From positions 3,932,501 to 3,996,500 of the forward strand of contig NZ_CP157743.1 of the NCBI RefSeq assembly GCF_030717995.2: DNA of 64,000 nucleotides, read 5' to 3'. The notes beneath the pieces were generated by a model. That model was not told where the DNA came from. It saw nothing but the letters and a program-made list of their open reading frames with translations, and made no database searches. This document shows, piece by piece, positions 39,552-49,328 of this stretch. The stretch's first letter is position 1, and the number at the start of each line of letters is the position of its first letter. Origin of the DNA: Methylomarinum sp. Ch1-1 (GTDB lineage Bacteria; Pseudomonadota; Gammaproteobacteria; Methylococcales; Methylomonadaceae). Made by a program: the position numbers and the translations under genes.

Positions 39552-40130
39552 CCAGCAATTTCCAATTCGAGGATCGAAGAAAATGAGGGGATGTCTGGCG
39601 AAGATGCCGGCGTCAAGCCCACATGCGGGGCGGGTTATTTAACCCGCCCCGAACGTTCAACTTGCTTTGGCCTCGGTTTAATCGTTCAGGACGAGGTTAC
39701 AAAACCCGTCCTGCTCAGTGACGTGACAATCACCTGCATCGATTTGTCAGGGAACGCTGGCGCGCACCCTGACCTCAGCAATTCCCACTTTGGCGTTCAA
39801 ATAGGGCATGGGGTGTGTTTGGCGAGGATGTCGGCAGCAAGGATGCTGCCGTCAAGCCCCCAGGGATGGGTTTACGGCGCTCCTCGACAGACACACCCCA
39901 CGCCCTAAACCCCGCAAAAATACTCAAACTGGGAATTGCTGCCCTGACCTACGGATAAACATGCGGGCGGGTTATTTAACCCGCCCCGCCCCGAACGTTC
40001 AACTTGCTTTCCGCTTTGGGCTCGGATGAATCGTTCAGGACGAGGTTACAAACCCTGTCCTGCTCAATGACGTGACAATCAACTGCATCGATTTGTCAGG
40101 GAACGCTGGCGCGCCCCCTGACCTACGGAT
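39552..40130. repeat. Tandem duplication of a repeat unit, one copy split by an element
   Basis: Two head-to-tail copies (about 39625-39775 and 39962-40124) share GGGCGGGTTATTTAACCCGCC, CGTTCAACTTGCTTT, AATCGTTCAGGACGAGGTTAC, GTGACAATCA and GTCAGGGAACGCTGGCGCG in the same order. The 166-bp element lies at the end of copy 1. No gene is present between 39452 and 40227. Confidence 0.8.
39776..39941. mobile_element. 166-bp inverted-repeat element, copy 2
   Basis: Same length and ends as copy 1 and over 95 percent alike by eye. Flanked by an exact 9-bp duplication, CCCTGACCT at 39767-39775 and 39942-39950. The undisturbed target is visible in the neighbouring duplicate (CCCTGACCTACGG at about 40117). 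Confidence 0.95.
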
Positions 40131-40227
40131 ACTCAATCTGGAAATGGCCGCTTGCAATACAACTGTCATATAAACCGCTCCATGATTCGTTACAATGGTG
40201 CCCTAAACCGGACAACAACAAGGCAAT

Positions 40228-41265
40228 ATGAGCGGCCAATCTATCCAGGAACGGTTACCGGAACTCGGGCAAATCGAAGCGATCATCGGACGTGACCATA
40301 AACAATACTTGTCCACTCGCGTGCTCTGCCGCCTGCGTTACGGCGAAACCTCGCTGCCGATTCATGCCTTGACTTTGGGCAATACATCTACGCAACTACC
40401 AAGTCTCACTCTGGTCGGAGGCATACACGGCCTGGAGCGAATCGGCACACAGGTGGTGCTGACTTTTCTGGAAACGTTGCTGGAACGCCTGCATTGGGAT
40501 CTGACCTTGGTCGACATGCTGCAGCGGGTGCGCATCAACGTGTTGCCGCTGATCAATCCGATTGGCATGCTCAATCACAGCCGCGCCAATGGCCAAGGCA
40601 TCGATTTGATGCGCAACGCTCCGGTCGACAGCGACGAACACACCGTCTGGCTAGGCGGGGGGCATCGCCTCTCTCCGCTGCTGCCTTGGTACCGGGGCAA
40701 AGCGGATCAGTCGATGCAGACCGAGGCTCAGGTATTGTGCGACTATATTCGACGAGAAGTGCTGCCTTCCCCGTTCAGCCTGGTGCTCGATTGCCATTCC
40801 GGTTTCGGATATCACAACCAGATCTGGTTTCCCTATGCAAAAAGCCGGATCGAACCGATTAAACATCTCGGAGAAGTTTTTTATTTGCGCAAACTGTTTC
40901 AGCAGACCTATCCTTATCAAAACTACCGCTTCGAACCACAATCCCAGCATTACCTAACCCACGGGGATTTATGGGACTATCTCTATCAGCAATCGTTGGA
41001 CAGCGACACCATATTCTTGCCGCTAACGTTGGAAATGGGATCCTGGCGCTGGATACGCAAAAACCCGCTGCAATTGCGCAGATCGCTGGGTCTGTTTCAT
41101 CCGATCAAGCCTCACCGGATTAACCGGGTTTTACGCGGTCATCTGGTGCTGATGGAATTTTTACTGCACGCCACGCTGTCCTATCAACAATGGCTGAACA
41201 AAAGCCATACCCGAGAAATGGAACGACAAGCCCTGGCCCTTTGGTATCCCGATGCAAAAAGATAA
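40228..41265 (+). CDS. M14-like zinc carboxypeptidase / desuccinylase-type protein
   Basis: A 345-residue cytosolic protein. The M14 metal site is visible: VGGIHGLERIG (His and Glu ligands, about 66-76), RINVLPLINPIGM, and LVLDCHSGFG (third His ligand, about 186-195), with EMGSW near 268 supplying the candidate catalytic Glu. No signal peptide, so peptidoglycan cleavage outside the cell is unlikely; a peptide or amidated small-molecule substrate is more plausible. It overlaps the next gene by 14 bp. Confidence 0.75.
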   Translation: MSGQSIQERLPELGQIEAIIGRDHKQYLSTRVLCRLRYGETSLPIHALTLGNTSTQLPSLTLVGGIHGLERIGTQVVLTFLETLLERLHWDLTLVDMLQRVRINVLPLINPIGMLNHSRANGQGIDLMRNAPVDSDEHTVWLGGGHRLSPLLPWYRGKADQSMQTEAQVLCDYIRREVLPSPFSLVLDCHSGFGYHNQIWFPYAKSRIEPIKHLGEVFYLRKLFQQTYPYQNYRFEPQSQHYLTHGDLWDYLYQQSLDSDTIFLPLTLEMGSWRWIRKNPLQLRRSLGLFHPIKPHRINRVLRGHLVLMEFLLHATLSYQQWLNKSHTREMERQALALWYPDAKR

Positions 41266-41995
41266 TTGTTTCGTCCTGATTCGCGGTTTGTTACGAGAGG
41301 CTAGGCACTGGGGTGAATTTACCGATGACTTGCGGCAGCGCTTTCCTAACGCCCGGATCCTGACCCCGGATCTCCCTGGTAACGGTCGCCTGCACCGACT
41401 GACCAGCCCGAACACGATTGCCGCGATGACCGAGGCATTACGCGAGCAAATCAAGGTCGGCATCCCCGTCGATCTAATCGCCCTCTCGATGGGCGGCATG
41501 GTCGCGATCGACTGGATGGCCCGCTATCCCGACGAAATTCGCTCCTCGGTGCTGATCAACACCAGCGCCCGCCCCCTTTCGCCGTTTTATCGACGCCTGC
41601 GCTGGCAAAGCTATCCCCGTCTCATCTCTATGCTGTGTCATTCAAAACAACAACAGGAACAAGACATCCTAAGCCTGACTTCCAACCGCCATCGCGGCGA
41701 TAGCGAGCTGTTAAGCAACTGGCGACAATGGCAGCGCCAATGCCCGGTTACCTCATACAGCGCCCGCAATCAATTACGGGCCGCAGCCAACTTCACCCTG
41801 CCGCCGAGACCGCCCCACCCGATGCTGATTGTCGCCAGCGGCGGCGACCGATTGGTCGATTGTCGCTGCAGCCGGCAGCTTTATCAAGCCTGGCGGACGG
41901 ATTACCGACAACACGACACGGCCGGCCATGATTTAGCGCTGGATGAACCGGCCTGGCTGGCGGATTCGATTAAGCAGTGGCTGAGCATCCATTAA
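41252..41995 (+). CDS. Alpha/beta hydrolase
   Basis: A 247-residue alpha/beta-hydrolase fold protein. Oxyanion region LIRGLLREARHWGEF, nucleophile elbow ALSMGGM with the serine near 77, acid in SGGDRLVD and the catalytic histidine in AGHDLALDEP. Overlaps the M14-like gene by 14 bp, so the two are one operon. Substrate not readable; ester or thioester hydrolysis is expected. Confidence 0.82.
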   Translation: MQKDNCFVLIRGLLREARHWGEFTDDLRQRFPNARILTPDLPGNGRLHRLTSPNTIAAMTEALREQIKVGIPVDLIALSMGGMVAIDWMARYPDEIRSSVLINTSARPLSPFYRRLRWQSYPRLISMLCHSKQQQEQDILSLTSNRHRGDSELLSNWRQWQRQCPVTSYSARNQLRAAANFTLPPRPPHPMLIVASGGDRLVDCRCSRQLYQAWRTDYRQHDTAGHDLALDEPAWLADSIKQWLSIH

Positions 41996-42074
41996 ACAGG
42001 CCGGCATCGTTCACACTTCTGACATATTCGCCGCCTACAATGCCGGGCTATACCCCAGAACCTGGAAAAGCCAC

Positions 42075-43796
42075 ATGATCGATGCCGAAAAAATCCTACG
42101 CGAAACCTACCCGAATCTGAAAGTCGGCAAAGACAGTCAGTTGATGCGGAAAATCATCAAGAAACTACTGCATGAAGACGACTTCAACAAAGTCATCGCC
42201 AAAAACCAGCACCTGCGCGGCTATGCCTTTCTCGACAAACTGCTGAAGCACTTCAAGTTCAGTTATCAGGCCAGCCCGGAATCGTATCACAACATCCCCT
42301 CGGAAGGCCGCCTGATCATCGTCGCCAACCACCCGATCGGCACACTGGACGGCCTGGCGCTGGTCAAGATGATCCGCTCGGTGCGCCCGGATGTACGCAT
42401 CGTCGCCAATCGCGTGCTATCCCATATGGAACCGTTGCAGTCGGTATTTTTGCCGATCGATGTGCTGTCAGCCAAAAAATCACACAAGCAGGCCTATCAG
42501 GCGATGCTAGCCGCGCTGGAAAACGAGGAGGCCGTGATCCTGTTCCCGGCTGGTGAAGTCTCCCGCATCACACCGAAAGGCGTGCGCGACGGAAAATGGA
42601 AAAACGGCTTCATCAAACTGGCTAAAAAAGCCCGCTGTCCGGTGCTGCCGGTCCATATCAAGGCCGGCAATTCCGCCTGCTTCTACGCCGCTTCGATGCT
42701 TTACAAACCGATGAGCACGCTATTGCTGGTCGAGGAAATGTTTAACAAAAAAAATCAGGACGTTAAGCTTAAGGTCGGCTCGCCGGTGCCTTACCCAGCC
42801 TTTGCCGAATCCGAGCTCAGCAACAAGGAACTCAGCCAACGCTTTCGCAAACACGTAATGAACCTTGGCAAAAAAGGCAAAAAGCCACTGTTTGACACGA
42901 TCACGACGGTCGCCCATCCGGTCGATCGAAAAATGTTGAAAAAAGCGCTGCACCAGTCACGTTTATTGGGTGTCACCAAAGACGGCAAGAAGATTTTTCT
43001 CTATCACTACCGCGACGATTGTCCGGTCATCCAGGAGATCGCCCGCCTACGCGAGCTGACTTTCCGCTCCGTCGAGGAAGGCACCGGACTGGCCGAGGAC
43101 CTGGACAAATATGATGTCTATTACAGTCACCTGGTGTTATGGGACGACAATGACCTGGAAATCGTCGGCTCCTATCGCATCGGCGAGGGCGATAAGATCA
43201 TGGCGACCCAGGGCATGGAGGGTTTTTACACCCACACCCTATTCAACCTCAACGCCCAATTTCAGCGCTACCTGCCCCATAGCATCGAACTGGGCCGCAG
43301 CTTCGTACAGCCACGCTACTGGGGACAGCGCAGCCTGGATTACTTGTGGTATGGCATCGGCGCCTATCTGCGCGAACAACCGCAGGTCAAATACCTGTTC
43401 GGCCCGGTCAGCATCAGCAACGCCTACCCGCAATTGGCCAAGGAAGTCATCATCAGCTTTTACAAACAGCAATTCGGCTCCGATTTGCAATTGGCCAAAG
43501 CCCGGACACCTTTCATCGTTTCCGAGCAAACCCGGCAATTCGCCGAGACCGAATTCACCGGCGATTACAAAACCAGTTTCAGGATTTTGACCAGCGAATT
43601 GAAAAAGCTGGGCGTCAAGGTCCCGCCCCTCTACAAGCAATATGTCGAACTCTGCACCGACAAGGGATGCCATTTCATCGATTTCAACATCGACTCCGAT
43701 TTCAACAACTGCATCGACAGCCTAATCATCGTCGAATTGGACAAAATCACCGCAAAAAAAAGACAACGCTATATTGAGCGGGAATTGGCGGCTTGA
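42075..43796 (+). CDS. olsF: Bifunctional ornithine lipid synthase OlsF-like (PlsC + GNAT)
   Basis: A 573-residue fusion. The N-terminal 270 residues are a PlsC acyltransferase with the acceptor motif NHPIGTLDG (about 80-88) and FPAGEVSR (about 157-164). The C-terminal 290 residues are an OlsB-like acyl-ACP-dependent N-acyltransferase (LRELTFRSVEEGTG, ELGRSFVQPRYWGQ). The order and total length match OlsF of Serratia, which makes ornithine lipid in one protein: GNAT amidates ornithine, PlsC adds the ester chain. It follows the hydrolase by 79 bp. A plain lysophospholipid acyltransferase cannot explain the GNAT half. Confidence 0.82.
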   Translation: MIDAEKILRETYPNLKVGKDSQLMRKIIKKLLHEDDFNKVIAKNQHLRGYAFLDKLLKHFKFSYQASPESYHNIPSEGRLIIVANHPIGTLDGLALVKMIRSVRPDVRIVANRVLSHMEPLQSVFLPIDVLSAKKSHKQAYQAMLAALENEEAVILFPAGEVSRITPKGVRDGKWKNGFIKLAKKARCPVLPVHIKAGNSACFYAASMLYKPMSTLLLVEEMFNKKNQDVKLKVGSPVPYPAFAESELSNKELSQRFRKHVMNLGKKGKKPLFDTITTVAHPVDRKMLKKALHQSRLLGVTKDGKKIFLYHYRDDCPVIQEIARLRELTFRSVEEGTGLAEDLDKYDVYYSHLVLWDDNDLEIVGSYRIGEGDKIMATQGMEGFYTHTLFNLNAQFQRYLPHSIELGRSFVQPRYWGQRSLDYLWYGIGAYLREQPQVKYLFGPVSISNAYPQLAKEVIISFYKQQFGSDLQLAKARTPFIVSEQTRQFAETEFTGDYKTSFRILTSELKKLGVKVPPLYKQYVELCTDKGCHFIDFNIDSDFNNCIDSLIIVELDKITAKKRQRYIERELAA

Positions 43797-43857
43797 GTTT
43801 CGATTGATTTTGGTCGAGTTTCGCTGCCCGACTCCTTCGCCGCCATATCAAGCCATA

Positions 43858-45090
43858 TCAATCGTATTGCAATAAGGCGGCGACGCCGCCGTGGTCGCTG
43901 GGCCACAACCCCAAACCCGGCGGATTGGTTTTCGCCGACACCTTATCGCCCAACACGCGCACCTGCTTGACCCGGTCGGGCCTATCCCAGACAAAGATCA
44001 TATCGATGCGTTCGTTCAATAAGGCTTGCTGACTGTCTAAGTCCTGAACTTGGCAACAGCTATACCCCGGAATGGCGCCGGGGCGCAGTTCCCAGATGTC
44101 GTGGAAGGCGCTATCGATGAATTGATGGTAAGGCGTCGTGACGATGCCGCTGTCGAAAGGCGCCGGAAAAGGACCTAAGACATCTTGCTGCTGCGGCGAG
44201 GAATTCATGTCTCCCAGCACGAGCAGCGATCGTTCAGAAGACATATCATCGATGATACCGAGCAACTCGATGGTTTCCAGCAGCTCATGGGCCTGGGCCG
44301 CTTGATAAAACGTGAAGGCAGGCTCACCGACGTCCTCCCCTTTGACTTCCAAATGAGTGTTGAAGATTCGATAGTCTTTGTTGCCGATAACGGCGTCCAC
44401 CGCCACAAAACCTCGTTCTACCGCCAGCGTTCCGGCCGGCGTTTCGGCGGAGGCGACGACTTGATAATTGCAGCCGTCTGCCGAAGGCTTGGCGCATAAG
44501 CCATAAGCTTGATACGCCGACCAATCAACGGCGCTGGCTTGCACATCCTGACGGGCCAGAATCACATCGCGATCGACTGCGATCAGCAGCGCATTCGCAC
44601 CGTTGACATTGAAGGGAATGCCGGACAGCGGCAAACCCGGCACCGCGACTTTGCCCAGATCAAGATTGTTGACGACGGCGGCAGCCTGATAATTTGCACC
44701 GTTGTTATGCAATTCAGCCAATGTTAGCTGCAAATGGTCGACAAAGGCGTTGGCGATCGAAGAATCATCGCAGCCCCGTCCGGGTTCAGGAGCATCCAGA
44801 TCGACACAGCCAAAAGCCCAGACTTCCTGGAGACCTATCATGTGCGGCGATCGCTTGGCGAGCATTTGCGCCTGCTCGACGGCCCGGGCGCGAAAATCAT
44901 TGGCCGCGATTTGTTGCAGCACGTTGACCAGCGCCTCGTTGAAAGACTGAGGGTCGGCATTGAGAACCGGGGTCAAATCCGCGCCCAAATATTGATTTAA
45001 CGTGACCACCTCGATGTCATCGGTGGCCAACGCTTGATAGCTGGCTAAAAGCAAGCTTAGGCATAGGGAAAGGCGAGTCAGTGATTTCAT
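43858..45090 (-). CDS. Secreted endonuclease/exonuclease/phosphatase-family protein
   Basis: A 410-residue exported protein (signal peptide about 1-22, ending ALA). EEP-fold motifs are present: IGLQEVWAFG with the metal-binding Glu, LGDMNSSP near residue 293, and SDHGGVAALL at the C-terminus with the catalytic Asp-His pair. The family includes DNase I, sphingomyelinases and inositol phosphatases; the exported location and the insert containing CDLDAPEPGRGC suggest a secreted nuclease or phosphodiesterase. Transcribed alone. Confidence 0.8.
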   Translation of the reverse strand: MKSLTRLSLCLSLLLASYQALATDDIEVVTLNQYLGADLTPVLNADPQSFNEALVNVLQQIAANDFRARAVEQAQMLAKRSPHMIGLQEVWAFGCVDLDAPEPGRGCDDSSIANAFVDHLQLTLAELHNNGANYQAAAVVNNLDLGKVAVPGLPLSGIPFNVNGANALLIAVDRDVILARQDVQASAVDWSAYQAYGLCAKPSADGCNYQVVASAETPAGTLAVERGFVAVDAVIGNKDYRIFNTHLEVKGEDVGEPAFTFYQAAQAHELLETIELLGIIDDMSSERSLLVLGDMNSSPQQQDVLGPFPAPFDSGIVTTPYHQFIDSAFHDIWELRPGAIPGYSCCQVQDLDSQQALLNERIDMIFVWDRPDRVKQVRVLGDKVSAKTNPPGLGLWPSDHGGVAALLQYD

Positions 45091-45623
45091 CGGAGTGCTC
45101 CTATTGCAAGTTTTGGTAACTATTCAGTATCTTTCAGGGTTTAGGGAGTAGGCCATTGATTTCTCGGGACGCGTGAATAGCTCTGGCTGCAACGTCCTGT
45201 TGCAGACAGCCCGATAAATCAATAACCTACCCCCTCTGATAAAAATACGCTGAATAATTACGTTTTTTTGGACCTAAGCAGAGATTAGAACACGACAATG
45301 TCATGCATAGGTAATGATTTTTGATCGTATAATCGCGATGATAAACGGAAGCCTGATGAACTGATAGATTTGGCAGCATTTGAGTTGTCCAGATTACGAA
45401 AAAACCGTTTCTGGCGCGCCCGATTTAATCTCGAACAAATGCATGTCTTCTGGCATAGCTTTGTGTCGATTTCATGTTGAACGCAGGACGATTGAGCAAC
45501 GCTAAGGAACGAGCATGAAATAACTTTCAAATGTGCGAAGAGGGTTCGGTATCTCGATTGACAGGTGTTGGTGGCATGGATAGCCGCCGTCCTCGCCCCC
45601 AATCCTCTTCTTTGTTATCCAAA
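45091..45623. repeat. Repeat-rich spacer
   Basis: Contains ACTATTCAGTATCTTTCAGGGTTT at about 45119 (inverse of 30022-30045), the 45200-45267 copy of the repeat at 18672-18741, and AAGGAACGAGCATGAAATAAC near 45509 (inverse of 37391-37415). A 105-codon minus-strand frame (45285-45602) resembles nothing and spans the repeats, so it is not annotated as a gene. Confidence 0.6.
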
Positions 45624-45875
45624 TTAGGAATTGCTGTAAAGCTCCTTTAAAACGTCGTTCCCCTTTTCGATTTGCGCCTTAATGATATCGACCTCCATCT
45701 GTAACGCTTTCTTCATTTGTTCATCCTGACATTCGGACAACATTCTCGTTATTTTGAGCTGCTTCGTTTTCAGTTTTTCGATCACATCCTTGATTTCTTC
45801 GGCCTTCTCTCTTTTCTGCTTTTCATCGGCATTAAAAAATTCCTGTAAACGCGTTAACAATTTTACTTTATTCAT
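45624..45875 (-). CDS. Small coiled-coil protein after the Na/Pi transporter
   Basis: An 83-residue charged protein, nearly all alpha-helical (KQKREKAEEIKDVIEKLKTK), likely a coiled coil. It starts at ATG 45875 inside the last codons of the Na/Pi transporter gene (8-bp overlap), so it is translationally coupled and may form part of the same complex. No family recognised. Its last codons and stop (AGC AAT TCC TAA) coincide with a decayed terminal repeat of the 166-bp element, so the C-terminus has been reshaped by the insertion. Confidence 0.7.
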   Translation of the reverse strand: MNKVKLLTRLQEFFNADEKQKREKAEEIKDVIEKLKTKQLKITRMLSECQDEQMKKALQMEVDIIKAQIEKGNDVLKELYSNS

Positions 45876-47688
45876 GATTGTTCGCCGGCTTAGGGTTAAT
45901 AACATCGAGTAATTCGTGATCGGTCAAGGCAAGTTCCTGCTCCGCCTCGATTGATTTATCGGAATAATTGATGAATACGGCTTCCGCCATGGCAATCAGA
46001 TTGACCAGAATATCATAGAGATAAGCATGATCATTCAATAACGACGTACCGGCAAGGGAACTGATTTTCCGTTCCCTGATCAGGTTTTCGATGGTTTCTA
46101 TCGCCTCCAGCCGCTGCTCCTTGATACTGCCTTTGTATTTGTCCAAGGAAAGCAATGGCAATTCATCGGATAGGGCATTCTTTTTGACGGTCTCCAGCTC
46201 GCGAATCAGCAAGGCGATCTGATAGCGAATCCGGTCATATTCACTAACCAGAAAGTGATTATAGGAACGATTGTGTTTAATCAGGTTTTTTTGCAGGTGC
46301 TTCATGCCTTTTACCGCTTCCACCAGTTTTACATTAGACTCTCGCAAACTGAGCAATCTTTCCGACTGTGAAATATTCGCGGCAAACCGTGCTTGACTGA
46401 TAAATTCAATGATGGCGCTATAAATACCTTTTACGCTACGCTCATAAGCCTCATCGATATCGTAATCAGAAATCTTATGAAATCTAGCAATCACTTGATT
46501 GAGATCGCGATCCGAATAGACATCGCGTCGGTGCAATCCAAGGGTTTTCAAAATAATATGGACGGCATTTTCATAGAGATGAATGGTTTCCCGCACGACC
46601 GACTCAACCGCGGCATCCGGAAACTGTATCGCCGATTGGGTCAGATAACGGGGTTTATCGATGGCCGCTATCTTTTCGGTCATCACCTTTTCCAGCAGCG
46701 AGGCCATAGAAGTGGCCAGCGGCAGCATCACAACGACACCGACCAGGTTGAACAAAGTATGGAAAGCAGCCAGTTTCAAAGTATAGTCATCCGCCGCGAT
46801 CCCGACAAATTCGCAAAAACGATCGACCAGCCAAACAAACTGGTTCAGCATCAGCAGGGCCACCACAGCGGTAAAAACATTAAACAACAAGTGAGCGCCT
46901 GCCAGGCGTTTGCCTTCAATATTTGCGCCCAGGGCTCCCAAGATCGCGGTCACCGTGGTACCGATATTTGAACCTATCGCCAATGCCAATGCATTCTCGT
47001 AAGTAATTTGCTGGCTAGCTAAGGCGGTGATGATCAGCACCATGGTTGCTCCGCTGGCCTGTATAATCACGGTAGCGACGATGCCCAAGGCGACAAACAC
47101 CAGCAAACCCTGCCAGCCTGTCATCGCGTATTCGCTTAAATCCAGGGTGTCTTTGAAGGTATCGAAACCTTCCTTCATGTAATGAATGCCGAGGAACAAG
47201 AATCCGATCCCGGCAAGGATATAACCGCCCCCCTTTATGTTTTTCGATTTATTCAGGATCAACATGATACCGAATACCAGCAGCGGCATGGCGTATGCGG
47301 AAATATTAACCTTAATGCCAAATCCGGCCACCAACCACGCGCCGGTGGTGGTGCCGAGATTAGCTCCGAAAATGATGCCTATGCCGGCGGCAAGATCCAG
47401 CAGGCCTGCGCTGATGAAAGAAATAACCAGCACCGTTAACAAGGAACTGGATTGCATCATCATCGTCGCCACAATCCCAAAGCTTAGACGCTTGACCAGG
47501 CTGTCGGTCATCGAGCGCAGCACTTGCTCCAGAATGCCGCCGGAAAAAAAACGAAAGCCTTGCTGTAGGGCGAGCATGCCAAACAAAAAAATCGCAATGC
47601 CGGCCGCGATGGTTTTGAAATCGGCGCTCAGCCAGAAGCCAATGGCCAACACGACCAAAAAGCCAAAAAAGGCGCCGTTTTTAATCAC
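45868..47688 (-). CDS. Na/Pi-cotransporter family protein with PhoU-like C-terminus
   Basis: A 606-residue protein. The N-terminal 320 residues have the two inverted Na/Pi repeats: MMQSSSLLTVLVI and FGANLGTTTGAWL, then IIQASGATMVLIITA and GSNIGTTVTAILG. The C-terminal 260 residues are cytosolic helices like PhoU (two clusters around YENAVHIILKTLG and RLLSLRESNVKLVEAVKG). Bacterial members transport phosphate with sodium. No phosphate regulon gene lies next to it, except that a polyphosphate enzyme is elsewhere in the window. Confidence 0.9.
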   Translation of the reverse strand: MIKNGAFFGFLVVLAIGFWLSADFKTIAAGIAIFLFGMLALQQGFRFFSGGILEQVLRSMTDSLVKRLSFGIVATMMMQSSSLLTVLVISFISAGLLDLAAGIGIIFGANLGTTTGAWLVAGFGIKVNISAYAMPLLVFGIMLILNKSKNIKGGGYILAGIGFLFLGIHYMKEGFDTFKDTLDLSEYAMTGWQGLLVFVALGIVATVIIQASGATMVLIITALASQQITYENALALAIGSNIGTTVTAILGALGANIEGKRLAGAHLLFNVFTAVVALLMLNQFVWLVDRFCEFVGIAADDYTLKLAAFHTLFNLVGVVVMLPLATSMASLLEKVMTEKIAAIDKPRYLTQSAIQFPDAAVESVVRETIHLYENAVHIILKTLGLHRRDVYSDRDLNQVIARFHKISDYDIDEAYERSVKGIYSAIIEFISQARFAANISQSERLLSLRESNVKLVEAVKGMKHLQKNLIKHNRSYNHFLVSEYDRIRYQIALLIRELETVKKNALSDELPLLSLDKYKGSIKEQRLEAIETIENLIRERKISSLAGTSLLNDHAYLYDILVNLIAMAEAVFINYSDKSIEAEQELALTDHELLDVINPKPANNHE

Positions 47689-47936
47689 ATTAGCAACCGC
47701 TTAATGTTCATCTTTCTTGTCTTCATCTCTCCAACTGCGCTCCTATGGCTCCGTCACTCACGATGGTTTAATCATACCAATGTTTCTTTGCAAGCTGTAT
47801 CGTGTTCACGGCCCGTATCAGCTTAACGCAATGGGGTGGAGAAAAAATAGCGAGATAGTTTCTACCTTTCAAGCTTGTCGGTGTATACTCTAGGACTGTT
47901 TGTTTAACCAAATAACAATAAGAAGGCTTTAACCCG

Positions 47937-49301
47937 ATGGCTGAAAAAACAGTAAGTAAACACCTGATTAATCTTGAAAAGCAATTTGCGCCGAGCAATC
48001 CGGTTCTGCAAAAGGCGGCCAAGGTGTTTCATGAACTAGACCAGCTGGAATACGATATGGGGCTGATTGAGCAAGAGGAGACCACGGCCCGAAAAAGCTC
48101 CTGGTGGCCGATCATCAGCACGTTGGGCGGCCATTCATCGGCTAAAAATGACTTTATCAATCGTTACCTGGGGACGCAGTTACATTCCACCAGCCATAAA
48201 TTTACCGTTCATCAATATACCCACCAAAGCACGAGTGCCACCTTGCCCGGCACCGCACTGGACGCCGATCATCGCCTGCCTTTTTATCAGATCAGTCGAA
48301 GCATTGAACAAATTGCCAAAGGCGAAGGTGATAAAATCAACGCCTATCTTGAATTGCTCACCGTCAACAGCGAGAAATTGCGGGGTAAATTACTGATCGA
48401 TACGCCGGTATTGAGCGGCAGTAGCGCAAACAAGGTCAACGCCTTACTCAATCGACACGTGATAGACATGTCTGACCTGGTCTTGGTTTTTTGCGACTTG
48501 TTCGACGCCGAGTCCGAACTGATCGATGACACGATCAAAACCATCATCGAATACCAGGACTCCAATAAATTCCTCTTTATCATAGACCATTCCGAGATCA
48601 GTCTGGAACCGCGTAAGATCAATGAAATCATCATTTCCTGGCAACGCAGACTGACCGAATTAGGCATTAATACCGGTCAATTCGTGGTGTTGACCGACAG
48701 CGGAGACACGTCGATGATAGACCTACGCATCGAGAACCTGGACAATGATCGCTCCTACCGGGTTTTGAGCACGTTGGAAAAAAGCATACGCCATATAGAC
48801 GATGTAATCATTCCCGAGGTCGAAAACGCCCTGACGCTATGGAAAGACAGAGCCAATACCTCTATCCTGATCGTATTGGGTTTCTTGGTCTCGCTGGTGT
48901 TATTTGCGGAAATTTCCATCGGCGTGCTCGATCTATTCTTCGACCCTATTATTGGCCCCATCATTTTACTGATACTGATCGCGATACTGACCCCGTTGCA
49001 TTTAATCATCAGTCGAATCCATGCAAAACTGATTGTCAACAAACTGCACGAACGACAGAAAAGGCTCAACCTGACGGAAAACCTGGCCGGCCTCTTTGAA
49101 AAAAGCCTGACCTTCTGGCGCATTTTGCTGCCGATCAAGGACCCGGTAGGCAAAAACAAAAAGACCAGGAATCACTTAACTCAGCTGATCGAGCAAAGCA
49201 AGGATCTGGTACAGACATTAAATGATCAATTCAGTCATTATCAGACTGACGATTTAAGCTCCTATACTAGCCCTGCAAACAGCAACGACAGCATTCAATG
49301 A
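47937..49301 (+). CDS. EHD/dynamin-like membrane protein with degenerate P-loop
   Basis: A 454-residue protein. After an N-terminal helix, STLGGHSSAKNDFINRYLG (about 61-79) sits where dynamin/EHD GTPases have GxxSSGKSxFIN, but Gly is Ala and Ser is Asn; the lysine is kept. LLIDTPVLSG (about 151-160) matches the EHD switch motif (DTPGILSG) with the glycine displaced. The NKxD motif is missing (FIIDHSE). Two adjacent membrane helices (about 306-325 and 332-352) form a hairpin, followed by a coiled-coil tail. This looks like a membrane-anchored pseudo-GTPase. It precedes a small membrane protein by 27 bp. Confidence 0.6.
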   Translation: MAEKTVSKHLINLEKQFAPSNPVLQKAAKVFHELDQLEYDMGLIEQEETTARKSSWWPIISTLGGHSSAKNDFINRYLGTQLHSTSHKFTVHQYTHQSTSATLPGTALDADHRLPFYQISRSIEQIAKGEGDKINAYLELLTVNSEKLRGKLLIDTPVLSGSSANKVNALLNRHVIDMSDLVLVFCDLFDAESELIDDTIKTIIEYQDSNKFLFIIDHSEISLEPRKINEIIISWQRRLTELGINTGQFVVLTDSGDTSMIDLRIENLDNDRSYRVLSTLEKSIRHIDDVIIPEVENALTLWKDRANTSILIVLGFLVSLVLFAEISIGVLDLFFDPIIGPIILLILIAILTPLHLIISRIHAKLIVNKLHERQKRLNLTENLAGLFEKSLTFWRILLPIKDPVGKNKKTRNHLTQLIEQSKDLVQTLNDQFSHYQTDDLSSYTSPANSNDSIQ

Positions 49302-49328
49302 CGCTTGGACCACTAAGTTTTAGCTAAT

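Noticed and set aside
45285-45602. A 105-codon minus-strand frame in the spacer before the coiled-coil gene
   Set aside because: It covers dispersed repeat motifs, has no family resemblance and no ribosome site.
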